Part shown: positions 39,346 through 50,047 of the stretch, piece after piece | Position numbering within the stretch: position 1 is the stretch's first letter | How the letters are laid out: each line of letters opens with the position of its first letter | NCBI GenBank assembly: GCA_016215645.1 | Contig: JACRIX010000052.1 | Coordinates: 1 to 64,000, forward strand | DNA from: Rhodocyclales bacterium | GTDB taxonomy: Bacteria > Pseudomonadota > Gammaproteobacteria > Burkholderiales > Rhodocyclaceae | Direction of reading: 5' to 3' | DNA: 64,000 nt | Program-made: the position numbers and the translations under genes | Notes under the pieces: generated by a model | The model's database searches: none | What the model was told of the DNA's origin: nothing | The model's input: the letters and a program-made list of their open reading frames with translations, nothing else

Positions 39346-39661
39346 CCGCCCAGCCGAAATGCTTGCGTGCGGCGTCGGTCATCATCGATTGCTGCCAGGG
39401 CGGTTCCCAGACCAGCCGGAGGTCAGCGCTCCAACCCGGCGGCAGTGCTGGCGCAATCGCTTCGCGTGCCTCGGCGGTGATCATGTCGCCCAGCGGGCAG
39501 GCCGGCGATGTCATGGTCATGGCGATGCTGACGCGCGGCGGGACGATGTTGATGTGATAGACGAGGCCAAGGTCGACGATGTTGCAGCCGGCTTCGGGAT
39601 CGATCACCTGGCGCAGGCAGTTGCGGATCGTGGTGTCGTCAGGTGGGGCGGGTTGGGTCAT
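39329..39661 (-). CDS. MIP18/DUF59-family metal-sulfur cluster assembly protein
   Basis: 110 aa. The fold is recognised by LRQVIDPEAGCNIVDLGLVY and by MTMTSPACPLGDMITAEARE, which contains the conserved cysteine, followed by the VWEPPWQQSMMTDAARKHF region. Relatives (PaaD, SufT, MIP18) help install Fe-S clusters in target proteins. Its placement at the head of an operon with an NnrS-like membrane protein and a ferredoxin reductase hints at repair or maturation of Fe-S proteins under nitrosative stress (inference). Confidence 0.85.
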   Translation of the reverse strand: MTQPAPPDDTTIRNCLRQVIDPEAGCNIVDLGLVYHINIVPPRVSIAMTMTSPACPLGDMITAEAREAIAPALPPGWSADLRLVWEPPWQQSMMTDAARKHFGWADGGDV

Positions 39662-39803
39662 GGCGGGTTCCGGTTGGCCGCGCTATGCTTCGCGGCGCTT
39701 GGGTTTATCGAATGCGGGAGGCGTCGGTTCCCCCTTCGGCGGACGAATGAGCGGCGCAGAGCACCCCGCCGCCCCGTACCCCCATCCGGCGCCAGGTTTC
39801 AAT

Positions 39804-40223
39804 TCATCCATGGTGCAACTGCATCAGTTCCGGCACCAGCGAACTGATCTCCGGATTCAGCAGTTCGTCGCGGTGCAGGCGCACCATCTTGTCGGCGATG
39901 CGCTCGCCGTCGGCGGTGAGATGCACTTCCACCGCGCGGCGGTCGGCCTGGCCCTGGCGCCGCTCGACCCAGCCGAGGCTTTCGCAGCGCGAGATCAGCG
40001 CCACGGTGCCGTGGTGAGATGCCTGCAATCGCTCGGCCAGTTCGCCGACGGTGGCCCATTCGCGGCCGGGAAAGCCCTTGATGTGCAGCAGCAGCAGGTA
40101 TTGCAGGGGCGTGATGCCGTGCTTGCGCGTCACCTGCTCGGAAAATCGCAGGAAGCGGCGCAGCCGGAAGCGGAATTCGGAAAGGGTTTCGAAGTCCTTC
40201 TTGTCCAGGGTCCTGGCGGGCAT
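39804..40223 (-). CDS. MarR-family transcriptional regulator
   Basis: 139 aa from the ATG at 40223 (MPARTLDKKDFETLSEF); the open frame continues upstream through the intergenic operator region. The winged helix-turn-helix is visible as ITPLQYLLLLHIKG, VGELAERLQASHHGTVALIS and the wing RRQGQADRRAVEVHLT. MarR proteins are dimeric repressors released by small ligands or oxidation. It is divergent from the tusE/dsrC-like gene, and an inverted repeat in the shared 106-base gap may be its operator. Confidence 0.9.
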   Translation of the reverse strand: MPARTLDKKDFETLSEFRFRLRRFLRFSEQVTRKHGITPLQYLLLLHIKGFPGREWATVGELAERLQASHHGTVALISRCESLGWVERRQGQADRRAVEVHLTADGERIADKMVRLHRDELLNPEISSLVPELMQLHHG

Positions 40224-40252
40224 GGGGCGGGTTTCCGGCGAGCGATGCGTCT

Positions 40253-40289
40253 TTATATCATGTTGTGCTTCTATCACGGCATGATGTAT
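40253..40289. promoter_or_regulatory. Candidate MarR operator in the marR / tusE-like divergent region
   Basis: ATCATG at 40257-40262 and CATGAT at 40280-40285 form an inverted repeat with a 17-base spacer; the arms extend imperfectly to about 12 bases on each side (TTTATATCATG and CATGATGTATTA). It is an AT-rich patch midway between the two divergent start codons. Confidence 0.45.
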
Positions 40290-40329
40290 TATTGCGGCAA
40301 CAGGTTTCAATAGCCGAAAGAGGATGAGG

Positions 40330-40653
40330 ATGGAGACCATGGCCACGCTGCCAACGATCGATGACCAGGGTTACCTGCTCGATCCCGCCGACTGGAACGA
40401 CGATCTGGCGCACGAGCTGGCGCGCCAGGAGAACATCGAACTGACTGAACAGCACTGGGCGGCGATCCGTTTCATGCGCGATTTCTTCGCCGAACACCAG
40501 GTTATTCCCGACGTGCGCTTCGTCATGCGCCACCTCGGCGAACGTTTCGGCGGCTCGCGCAACCGGGTGTTCGAACTGTTTCCCTACGGTTATGTCCGCC
40601 AGGCCTGCCGCATCGCCGGGATGCGCAAGCCCAGGAGCTGGTCCACGGGATAG
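40330..40653 (+). CDS. TusE/DsrC-family sulfur-relay-like protein lacking the C-terminal cysteine
   Basis: 107 aa from the ATG at 40330, chosen because AGAGG lies 6 bases upstream; an ATG at 40324 is also possible. The family is clear: TIDDQGYLLDPADWNDDLA, LTEQHWAAIRFMRDFFAEH, RNRVFELFPYG and VRQACRIAGMRKP. DsrC has two cysteines on its C-terminal arm and TusE keeps only the last one. Here the inner cysteine (QACRIAG) is kept and the last is missing (RKPRSWSTG ends the protein). It therefore cannot act like TusE and probably belongs to a DsrC-like regulatory paralogue group. A repeat copy starts right after its stop. Confidence 0.85.
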   Translation: METMATLPTIDDQGYLLDPADWNDDLAHELARQENIELTEQHWAAIRFMRDFFAEHQVIPDVRFVMRHLGERFGGSRNRVFELFPYGYVRQACRIAGMRKPRSWSTG

Positions 40654-40682
40654 GCCGAAAGTCGGCGCGGGCGCTACGGCGA
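40654..40682 (-). repeat. Dispersed repeat, short form, directly after the tusE-like stop
   Basis: The reverse complement reads TCGCCGTAGCGCCCGCGCCG followed by ACTTTCGGC. It begins at the base after the tusE-like stop codon, and the same sequence type occurs inside the DNA glycosylase gene at 43006. Confidence 0.7.
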
Positions 40683-40761
40683 CCCCGCATCCCCATCCCC
40701 TTGAAAAGGCTTTTGACGGCCCCATATCGCGTCGGTACGTTCTGTTTCCACGAGGATTCCC

Positions 40762-42691
<1,930 letters not shown>

Positions 42692-42702
<11 letters not shown>

Positions 42703-43186
42703 AACAACGAGGCTGACGGGCCTGGCGCCCGTCATCGACCAGCGAGCCCGGGTGCTGATCCTGGGCTCGTTTCCGTCTACCGCCTCGCTCGCCGCGCGGC
42801 AGTACTACGCCCACCCGCAGAACCAGTTCTGGCGCATGCTCGGCGCCGTGATCGGCCAGCCGCTGAACGCGCTGGAGTATCCGGCGCGGCTTGAGGCGGT
42901 CAGAGCCGCCGGCATCGCCATCTGGGATATCTATGCGACATGTGAACGCGCGGGCAGCCTCGATTCGGCGATCCGCGGCGCGCAGGAGAACGACCTCGCC
43001 CCCCTCAAAGAGTCGGCGCCCGCGCTACGGCGAATCTGCTTCAACGGCCGCACCGCGGCGCGCCGTTTGCGCGAGATGGAGGAGATAGGCTACGAAGCCG
43101 TGGTGCTGCCCTCCACCAGCCCGGCCCATGCCGGCATGCGCTTCGAGGAAAAGCTGGCGCGCTGGCGCGTGGCGCTGACTAGCTGA
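42692..43186 (+). CDS. DNA-deoxyinosine/uracil glycosylase (UDG superfamily, family-6-like)
   Basis: 164 aa, GTG start inside the end of htpG, so translation is coupled. The N-terminal active-site region [20 protein letters not shown] followed by [13 protein letters not shown] is the signature of the hypoxanthine-DNA glycosylase group of the UDG superfamily. [21 protein letters not shown] and [19 protein letters not shown] complete the family pattern. It excises deaminated purine (hypoxanthine) from DNA. Residues ESAPALRRI near position 108 are encoded by a copy of the dispersed repeat. Its 3' end overlaps the convergent OGT-type gene by 8 bases. Confidence 0.85.
43006..43035 (-). repeat. Dispersed repeat, short form, inside the DNA glycosylase gene
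   Basis: The reverse complement reads ATTCGCCGTAGCGCGGGCGC followed by CGACTCTTTG. It closely matches the copies at 37411 and 40654 and is translated in frame as [10 protein letters not shown]. Confidence 0.6.
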
Positions 43187-45155
43187 GGCCCACGTCCTCG
43201 ATGCCAACGCGAATTGCGCAGGGCTCAAGGCCTTCGCACCAGCGTTGCCACATGAGGCGTAGTGCGCGTTCCAGGCTGGCGGCGATCACTTCCGGACGGC
43301 CGATCGGGGAGCCTGCCAATCGCCCCGGCAGCTCCTGCCGGATCAGGGCCAGGGCATCGAGGTGCGCGGCCCAATGGCGTGCCTTCGCGGAAAGCCCTGC
43401 TGTTGTGTCGGCAGTGAACCCTTCCAGGCCGACGGCATGAAGCAGCGCGGCGCCGACACAACCCGGCGCGGTGTCGCCGGTCAGGGTCAGCGTGGGTACG
43501 CCCATCGAAAGCGCATGGAGGGTGGTCGTGCCACCGTTGTAGGGCACGGTATCGAGGCAGATATCCGCTTGGTGATGGGCTAGAAGATACTTCGACAGTG
43601 GCAGGCGACCGCGCATGTCGATTCGCTCCGGGGCGATTCCGCCTGCGGCCAGTGCGCGCTTCAAGGCGGGCCCCAGCGTTGCCGGATCCGGCGCGAACAC
43701 CAGCAGCCGGGAATCAGGAACCCCGCGCAGGACGTCCGCCCACGCGTCGAGGGTCTCGGGGGTGATCTTGCTGGTGTGGTTGAAACTGGCGAAGCTCAGG
43801 CCCTTCCCGGCCATGGCAGGCAGCGGGTTGGGCGCGACCGCCGCCGGAGACGGCTGGAAGGCGACGAGCGCGGGCAGGCGCACGATCTTTTCGGAAAACC
43901 AGTGGTCGAAGCGGCCGGCCGGCAGGAAGTGGTCATCGCCAATGTAGTAATCGACGGCATCCAGGCCGGTGGTGCACGGGTAGCCGATCCAGCTTGCCTG
44001 CAAGGGCGCCGGCTTGCGCGCAAGCGTCGGCAGCCGGTTGCCGCCGGTGTGGCCGGACAGGTCGATCAGGATGTCGATGCCGTCGGCCTGGATCGCCGCG
44101 GCCAAGGCCGCATCCGAGAGATTGGCAACCGGCAGCCAGCGCGCAAATGCTCCGCGCATGCGCTGGCTGGTCCGGTCTTCGGTCGCCGACGCCGAATAGG
44201 CATGCAGCGCCAGGGTGGTGCTTTGGGCAAGATGGCGCAGCACGGGTTCGAGGAAGTAGGCCATGGGATGGTTGCGCAGGTCGGCGGACACGATCCCGAT
44301 GTTCAAGCGCCGCATCGGGTCGCGCGAGTTGCCGTGCGCCGGCCACGCCTCGCGGAGGGGCGACTCGATGAAATGCGAATACCGGCGATGCGCGGCGTAC
44401 AGGCTCGCGGCGCCGACCTTCGACGATCGGGACAGCGCCAGGAGCAGGGCGCTGCGCACGGCGGCGTTGTGCTCGTCCAGCGCCAGGCATTTTTCCAGCG
44501 CCAGGAGGGACGCTTCCGTATTCCCTTGGCGAAAATGGACATCCGCCAGATTGATGAGCGTAGCGAGATGGTCCGGGCGCCGCTCAAGCGATGCCCGATG
44601 GCAGTCGGCGGCGGCGGCGAGGTCGCCCCCCTCGCTGAACACGATGCCAAGTTTGCCAAGCAGCGCGGCGTCGTCCGGCGTCTGCTCGAGCGCACGCCGC
44701 GCAGCCGCCAGGGCTTCGGTTCGACGCCCGAGGGAACGAAAGCCGACCGCCTGTAGAAAGCAGGTCGCGCAATCGTCCTGGTCGACCAGTGCCGAATCGT
44801 GGCGCGACTCGCTCGTCTGCACCATCGGATCAAACAGCCCCGCGGAATACCTGCGCGCCCTCGCCACGGCCGCGGGTAGGTTCAGCGCCATCTCGCCCAG
44901 CAGCAGCGCCACGCGGTCGTCGGCAACCAGCGCCATCGCGTTGGCAAGGCTGGCGCGCGCACCGACTGCATGGCCCAGTGCCAGCAGCGCCACGCCCAGC
45001 CCCTGGTGGGCCTCGGCGGTGCCCGGGTCGAGGCGCAGGGCTTCTTGCCAGGCCAGGCAGGCGTCCTCGTAACGTCCCAGCCCGGCGAGGGCCAGGGCAT
45101 GCTTGTGCCGCGCCATGGCGTCGGGCGCCGCAGCGACAGTGGCATTTTCCGACAT
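43179..45155 (-). CDS. TPR-domain GT41 glycosyltransferase (OGT/SPINDLY-like)
   Basis: 658 aa from the ATG at 45155; the frame is open much further upstream but that is the antisense of glgP. Residues ~15-290 are TPR repeats (LAWQEALRLDPGTAEAHQGL, LGKLGIVFSEGGDLAAAADC, TLINLADVHFRQGNTEASLL). Residues ~300-640 are the GT41 catalytic region: LNIGIVSADLRNHPMAYFL, GIDILIDLSGHTGGNRL, APLQASWIGYPCTTGLDAVD, SFNHTSKITPETLDAWADVL and DTVPYNGGTTTLHALSMGVP. Such enzymes move a sugar (GlcNAc or similar) from a nucleotide-sugar to Ser/Thr; bacterial clients are mostly unknown and may include flagellin or surface adhesins. Confidence 0.88.
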   Translation of the reverse strand: MSENATVAAAPDAMARHKHALALAGLGRYEDACLAWQEALRLDPGTAEAHQGLGVALLALGHAVGARASLANAMALVADDRVALLLGEMALNLPAAVARARRYSAGLFDPMVQTSESRHDSALVDQDDCATCFLQAVGFRSLGRRTEALAAARRALEQTPDDAALLGKLGIVFSEGGDLAAAADCHRASLERRPDHLATLINLADVHFRQGNTEASLLALEKCLALDEHNAAVRSALLLALSRSSKVGAASLYAAHRRYSHFIESPLREAWPAHGNSRDPMRRLNIGIVSADLRNHPMAYFLEPVLRHLAQSTTLALHAYSASATEDRTSQRMRGAFARWLPVANLSDAALAAAIQADGIDILIDLSGHTGGNRLPTLARKPAPLQASWIGYPCTTGLDAVDYYIGDDHFLPAGRFDHWFSEKIVRLPALVAFQPSPAAVAPNPLPAMAGKGLSFASFNHTSKITPETLDAWADVLRGVPDSRLLVFAPDPATLGPALKRALAAGGIAPERIDMRGRLPLSKYLLAHHQADICLDTVPYNGGTTTLHALSMGVPTLTLTGDTAPGCVGAALLHAVGLEGFTADTTAGLSAKARHWAAHLDALALIRQELPGRLAGSPIGRPEVIAASLERALRLMWQRWCEGLEPCAIRVGIEDVGLS

Positions 45156-45335
45156 GTCGGATTGCGGACCAGCGGACACAGCGTCCTTTCTTCGCGGGCG
45201 GGGGGATCGGTCCAGTTTATTCGCCGCGACGGAAAAATCGCGCAAGGCCTTGCGGAAAGATGCGCGTCGGGCGCATCGCCGCTGCGGGCCGCGATACTTG
45301 TATGATCGGCACGTTATCGCCAACGGGAGCTGTTC

Positions 45336-47819
45336 ATGAACAAGAAGCCCGCCGCCCTGCCCGAACTCGACCGCCCGGCGCTGGACGCCGAATCGATCCG
45401 GCGCTCGCTCTACAACCGCCTGATCTACACCATTGGCAAGGACCCGATCACGGCCACCGACCGCGACTGGTTCTACGCCGCTGCCGCCGTGGTGCGCGAA
45501 CGCATGATCGAGCGCTGGATGGAGACCATGCGCAGCTACTACGTCGAGGATCGCAAGCGCATCTACTACCTCTCGATGGAATTCCTCATGGGCCGCACCA
45601 TGAGCAACAGCATGCTCAACATGTGCGCGGAAAAGGAATTCCGCGATGCGATGACGGCGCTGGGCGAGATGGGCCTGCGCCCGGAAAACATCGCCGACAT
45701 GGAGCCGGATGCCGCGCTGGGCAATGGCGGCCTCGGCCGGCTGGCGGCCTGCTTCCTCGATTCGATGGCGACCATGGGCGTGGCCGGTTACGGCTATGGC
45801 ATCCGCTACGAGTACGGCATGTTCCACCAGGGCATCGAGGAGGGGCAGCAGGTCGAGCACCCCGACAACTGGCTGCGCTACGGCAACCCCTGGGAGTTCC
45901 CGCGCCCCGAGGTGCTCTACCAGGTCAAGTTCCATGGCCGCGTGGTCGAATTTGCCGACGAGCACGGCAAGAAGAACCATCAGTGGGTGGAAACCGATGA
46001 CGTCATGGCCATGGCCTACGATTACCCGATCCCCGGCTACGACACCGGCACGGTAAACAACATGCGGCTGTGGGCGGCCAAGGCCAGCCGCGACTTCGAC
46101 CTCAAGTATTTCAACGAGGGCAACTACATCCGCGCCGTCGAGGACAAGAACGATTCCGAGAACCTTTCCAAGGTGCTCTACCCCGACGACACCACCGAGA
46201 TGGGGCGCGAACTGCGCCTCAAGCAGCAGTACTTCTTTGTCAGCGCCTCGCTGCAGGACATGCTCTACCGCTTCGAAAAGTCCGGCGTGCCACTGGACAG
46301 CCTGCCCGACAAGGTGGCGATCCAGCTCAACGACACCCACCCCTCGATCGCCGTCGCCGAACTGATGCGCATCCTGATGGACCAGCACCATTTCGAATGG
46401 TCGCGTGCCTGGGGCATCGTTACCCGTACCTATGGATATACCAATCACACGCTGATGCCCGAGGCGCTGGAGACCTGGCCGGTATCGCTGTTCGAGCGTG
46501 TGCTGCCGCGCCACCTGCAGATCATCTACGAGATCAACCACCGTTTCCTGAAAGACGTGATGCACCACTACCCGGCCGACCCGGCGATCTGGCAGCGCAT
46601 GTCGCTGATCGACGAAAGCAAGGGCAAGCGCATCCGCATGGCGCACCTGGCCATCGTCGGCAGCCACAAGGTGAATGGCGTGGCCGCGATCCACACGCAA
46701 CTGATGAAGGAAACCATCTTTTCCGACTTCCATCGCCTGTGGCCGGACAAGATCGTGAATATGACCAATGGCGTGACGCCCCGGCGCTGGCTCAATCAGG
46801 CCAACCCGGCGCTGGCCCACCTGATCACGCGCCACATCGGCAAGGGCTGGCTGAAAGACCTCGACCGGTTGCGCACGCTCACCCCGCTGGCCGAGGATGC
46901 CGGATTCCGCGAGCACTTCGCCCGCGTCAAGCGCGACAACAAGGCGCGCCTGGCGCAAGTGATCCAGCAGCGGCTGAACATCGTGGTCGACCCCGCGTCG
47001 ATCTTCGACGTGCAGATCAAGCGCATCCACGAATACAAGCGCCAGCTGCTCAACCTGCTGCACGTGATCACGCTCTACAACCGGCTGCGTGCCGGGGTCG
47101 AGGCCACGCCGCGCACCGTGGTCTTCGGCGGCAAGGCCGCCCCCGGCTACCGCATGGCCAAGCTGATCATCCGCCTGATCAACGACGTCGCCGACGTGGT
47201 GAACAACGATCCCTTGATGCGCGACCGCCTCAAGCTGGCCTTCATCCCCAACTACGATGTGTCCAATGCCGAGATCATCATCCCGGCGGCCGATCTTTCG
47301 GAGCAGATCTCGACCGCCGGCACCGAGGCTTCGGGCACCGGCAACATGAAGCTGGCGCTCAACGGCGCGCTGACCATGGGCACCATGGACGGCGCCAACG
47401 TCGAGATCCACAACGAGGTCGGCGCGGAGAACATCTTCATCTTCGGGCTCACCACCGACGGCGTCGCCGAGCTGCGCGGCAAGGGCTACAAGCCCTGGCT
47501 GTACTACGAAAGCAATCACGAGCTGAAACAGGCGCTGGACATGATCCGCGACGGTTTCTTCTGCCCCGAAGAGCGCGAGCGCTACAAGCCGGTGTTCGAC
47601 AACCTCACGGCCAACGGCGACCACTACCTGCTGCTCGCCGACTATGCCTCCTACATCGAGGCGCAGGACCAGGCCGGCGCCCTGTACCGCGACCAGGAGG
47701 CCTGGGTGCGCAAGGCGATCCTTAACGTGGCCGGCATGGGCAAGTTCTCGTCGGACCGCACTATCGGCGAGTATGCGAAGACGATCTGGAATGTGGAGGC
47801 AAGGCCGCGGCAGGCTTGA
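45336..47819 (+). CDS. glgP: Glycogen/alpha-glucan phosphorylase
   Basis: 827 aa, full length. It releases glucose-1-phosphate from glycogen using pyridoxal phosphate. The substrate and cofactor regions are intact: DAALGNGGLGRLAACFLDS, VAIQLNDTHPSIAVAELMRI, and the PLP lysine in TEASGTGNMKLALNGALTMG. GGAG lies 9 bases before the ATG. It stands alone; no glgA, glgB or glgC is in the window. It is divergent from the OGT-type gene. Confidence 0.96.
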   Translation: MNKKPAALPELDRPALDAESIRRSLYNRLIYTIGKDPITATDRDWFYAAAAVVRERMIERWMETMRSYYVEDRKRIYYLSMEFLMGRTMSNSMLNMCAEKEFRDAMTALGEMGLRPENIADMEPDAALGNGGLGRLAACFLDSMATMGVAGYGYGIRYEYGMFHQGIEEGQQVEHPDNWLRYGNPWEFPRPEVLYQVKFHGRVVEFADEHGKKNHQWVETDDVMAMAYDYPIPGYDTGTVNNMRLWAAKASRDFDLKYFNEGNYIRAVEDKNDSENLSKVLYPDDTTEMGRELRLKQQYFFVSASLQDMLYRFEKSGVPLDSLPDKVAIQLNDTHPSIAVAELMRILMDQHHFEWSRAWGIVTRTYGYTNHTLMPEALETWPVSLFERVLPRHLQIIYEINHRFLKDVMHHYPADPAIWQRMSLIDESKGKRIRMAHLAIVGSHKVNGVAAIHTQLMKETIFSDFHRLWPDKIVNMTNGVTPRRWLNQANPALAHLITRHIGKGWLKDLDRLRTLTPLAEDAGFREHFARVKRDNKARLAQVIQQRLNIVVDPASIFDVQIKRIHEYKRQLLNLLHVITLYNRLRAGVEATPRTVVFGGKAAPGYRMAKLIIRLINDVADVVNNDPLMRDRLKLAFIPNYDVSNAEIIIPAADLSEQISTAGTEASGTGNMKLALNGALTMGTMDGANVEIHNEVGAENIFIFGLTTDGVAELRGKGYKPWLYYESNHELKQALDMIRDGFFCPEERERYKPVFDNLTANGDHYLLLADYASYIEAQDQAGALYRDQEAWVRKAILNVAGMGKFSSDRTIGEYAKTIWNVEARPRQA

Positions 47820-47925
47820 CAGGAAGCAATTTGCTACGGCGGGTCATGGTGATTGGCCCCGGCTCCTATGCTGGATAGGAACTTGACGTTGGCGCATTCT
47901 TCGCCCTGCCTCTTGATTTTTCGGC

Positions 47926-48114
47926 CAACCACGTCTGCCACGGCACACAAGTTGGCACGCCTGATCTACTCGATGCTGACCAAGGGAACGGATTTCCGCC
48001 GATCAAGGCCAAGATTACCGCGAAGAGCGCAATCGCCAGCGCGTCATGCATCACCTTTCCAAGCGTGCCGAAAAGCTCGACCTACAGCTCATTCCGATAC
48101 CACCGATCGCTTGA
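47926..48114 (+). pseudogene. 3' remnant of an IS transposase gene (frameshifted)
   Basis: One frame reads TSATAHKLARLIYSMLTKG then TDF, and after a frameshift near 47999 the next frame continues DQGQDYREERNRQRVMHHLS and KRAEKLDLQLIPIPPIA before a TGA at 48112-48114. Together they look like the C-terminal ~60 residues of an insertion-sequence transposase of the type ending in a helical RAEKLGxxLVP tail. The rest of the element and its inverted repeats were not found, so the exact IS family is left open. It lies just downstream of glgP. Confidence 0.55.
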
Positions 48115-48456
48115 AGCCCTTTCCCGTTTCAGTTACCTGGATTGTGTGTCTTGCGAGAGCATAGGGCTTCGCGGCATCCTGTCTGTGAAGCCGCCGACCT
48201 GGCAGCGCTGCGGAATGGGTGGCCATCAACCAATGTCAACGGGCCGAGTCCAGCCTGGAGAGCCGCCGCAGCCGCGACCGGGTGGCTGCGCGGGTACGCT
48301 GGCAAAAGCTTCGGATGGCAGCCGAGAGTCGGAAGACTTGCGCTGCCGAAACGCCCGTAGTCTAATTTATGTGGCGTATTGCAACGCGCTGCCATGGTGT
48401 CGGTATGGCCGCAGCTTTTTATTACACGGATGATTCGAAGGGAGTTGAGACGTCTT
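48115..48456. other. Non-coding stretch between the transposase remnant and the next gene
   Basis: Together with 47820-47925 this forms the only long gap in the window. No open frame here has a recognisable product or ribosome-binding site, and no RNA gene is visible. GC content drops toward the right end. It is most simply read as decayed mobile or duplicated DNA. Confidence 0.5.
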
Positions 48457-49140
48457 ATGTCGAGAGGAATCATTAGCATCTATTGGGGTGACAAAGCGGC
48501 GTTGCCGCTGGAACGACTGTTGGCGTCGACCCAGAAATTTCACCCGGAGTTGCCGCATGAATTCATCGAGATTGAATCTAGGCTCGATGGGGCATTTCAG
48601 CTTCAGGAAAAGGCGAGAATGTTCGATTTGTCGCCGTTCGACGAAACGCTCTACCTTGATTGCGACACGGTAGTCTTGGGAAGGCTCGACTACGGGTTCA
48701 ATAAGGCGCTGGTCGCCGATAGCGGGTTGGCGCTGGCGATTTGTGAGTGCCCTTGGGCACGCCGCTACCCGAAAATTTTTTCCGGTGACGAAATCGAGTA
48801 CAACACTGGAGTCGTTTTCTTTACTCGCAAGGCGGAACCCGTGTTTCGGCAATGGCAAGAAAATGCATCAGTGCTGGATTCGACGATTGTTTGCCTGGAT
48901 CACAACCAGGAAATGCGTGTGATGCCATCCAACGATCAGGGGACTTTCGCCGCCGCGATCGAACAAACCGGCACAGTACCCTTTGTTTTGCCGCACAACT
49001 GGAACTACCGGCCGCTTTTCCACACTAGTTTCTTCGGACCGGTGAAGATCTGGCACGATTACACTGATCCGCCCGACGATCTGGTCGCCGCCAACGAGTA
49101 CTACACTACGCCGGGTCACGTAATCCAGTTTCATTGCTAG
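48457..49140 (+). CDS. Putative glycosyltransferase-like protein
   Basis: 227 aa from the ATG at 48457 (ATGs at 48379 and 48430 are open alternatives). It resembles nucleotide-sugar transferases of the GT-A type: an N-terminal strand IISIYWGDKAALPLERLL, helix QLQEKARMFDLSPFDETLYL leading to a DxD-like metal site LDCDTVVLG, and later EIEYNTGVVFFTRKAEPVF and NDQGTFAAAIEQTG. The C-terminal VKIWHDY contains a His often used as a metal ligand in GT8-type enzymes. The substrate is unknown. GC content is clearly below that of glgP, and a transposase remnant lies upstream, both compatible with horizontal transfer. Confidence 0.65.
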   Translation: MSRGIISIYWGDKAALPLERLLASTQKFHPELPHEFIEIESRLDGAFQLQEKARMFDLSPFDETLYLDCDTVVLGRLDYGFNKALVADSGLALAICECPWARRYPKIFSGDEIEYNTGVVFFTRKAEPVFRQWQENASVLDSTIVCLDHNQEMRVMPSNDQGTFAAAIEQTGTVPFVLPHNWNYRPLFHTSFFGPVKIWHDYTDPPDDLVAANEYYTTPGHVIQFHC

Positions 49141-49210
49141 CCGCGTGCATTGGTGAAGACGATATCTGGCGTCGATTCGCAGCGTACGGAACGGTTTGGC
49201 GCTTGATGTG

Positions 49211-50047
49211 TCAGGCGGCGAATATGGTCTGGTGTTGTTCGCCGAGGCCCTCGACCGCCAGGCGCAGCGTGTCGCCGGGCTGCAGGTACTTGCCGCGGCC
49301 CATGCCGACGCCTTGCGGGGTGCCGGTGCAGATCACGTCGCCGGGCAGCAGTGTCATGAAGCGCGACACATAGCTGACGATGTGGGCGCAACCGAAAATC
49401 ATGTCCGAGGTGTTCGAATCCTGCACCCGCTCGCCGTTGAACTCCAGCCACAAGCGCAGAGTCTGCGGGTCGGGGACGTCATCGCGCGTCACCAGCCAGG
49501 GGCCGAGCGGGCCGAAGCTGTCGCAGCCCTTGCCCTTGTCCCACTGGCCGCCGCGCTCGATCTGGAAGGCGCGTTCGGAGACGTCGTTGAAGCTGCAATA
49601 GCCGGCGACATGGCGTAGCGCGTTTGCCTCATCGACGTAGCGGGCTTCGCGGCCGATGACCATGGCGAGTTCGACCTCGTAGTCGAGCTTGGTGCTGCCG
49701 ACCGGCTGGATCACGCCGTCATTTGGGCCGGTGAGGCAGGTGGTGGCCTTCATGAACATCACCGGCTCGGCGGGGATGGGCATGCCGGCCTCGATGGCGT
49801 GGGCACGGTAGTTGAGGCCGATGCCGATGATCTTGGAAATGCCGGTGAAGGGCACACCCAGGCGCGGCTTGCCTTTGACTTTCGGCAATGTCGTGGGGTC
49901 GATGGCGCGCAGTCGCTTCTGCCCGGCGTCGGACAGCTCGTTCCAGCCGATGTCGGCGACTTGCGCGGAAAGATCCCGCAGGCTGCCGTCGGCGGCGATC
50001 AGGCCGGGCTTTTCGCGGCCCCTGGCACCGTAGCGGACCAGCTTCAT
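49211..50047 (-). CDS. Fumarylacetoacetate hydrolase-family protein
   Basis: 278 aa. The FAH catalytic fold is shown by IIGIGLNYRAHAIEAGMPIP, the metal-binding acid in KLDYEVELAMVIGREARYV, GYCSFNDVSERAFQIERGG, and LLPGDVICTGTPQGVGMGRG. Members hydrate or cleave 2-oxo acids in aromatic or sugar-acid breakdown (for example 2-keto-4-pentenoate hydratase or ureidoglycolate lyase), and the exact substrate cannot be assigned. Its ATG overlaps the rhlE stop (ATGA), so it is co-translated with the helicase. Confidence 0.88.
   Translation of the reverse strand: MKLVRYGARGREKPGLIAADGSLRDLSAQVADIGWNELSDAGQKRLRAIDPTTLPKVKGKPRLGVPFTGISKIIGIGLNYRAHAIEAGMPIPAEPVMFMKATTCLTGPNDGVIQPVGSTKLDYEVELAMVIGREARYVDEANALRHVAGYCSFNDVSERAFQIERGGQWDKGKGCDSFGPLGPWLVTRDDVPDPQTLRLWLEFNGERVQDSNTSDMIFGCAHIVSYVSRFMTLLPGDVICTGTPQGVGMGRGKYLQPGDTLRLAVEGLGEQHQTIFAA

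Noticed and set aside
43179-47624. A 1481-codon open frame on the minus strand
   Set aside because: Only the part up to 45155 has family features (TPR/GT41). The rest is the antisense of glgP, open because of high GC.
46070-47725. A 551-codon open frame on the plus strand inside glgP
   Set aside because: It is in a different frame from the complete GlgP and encodes arginine/proline-rich sequence without features.
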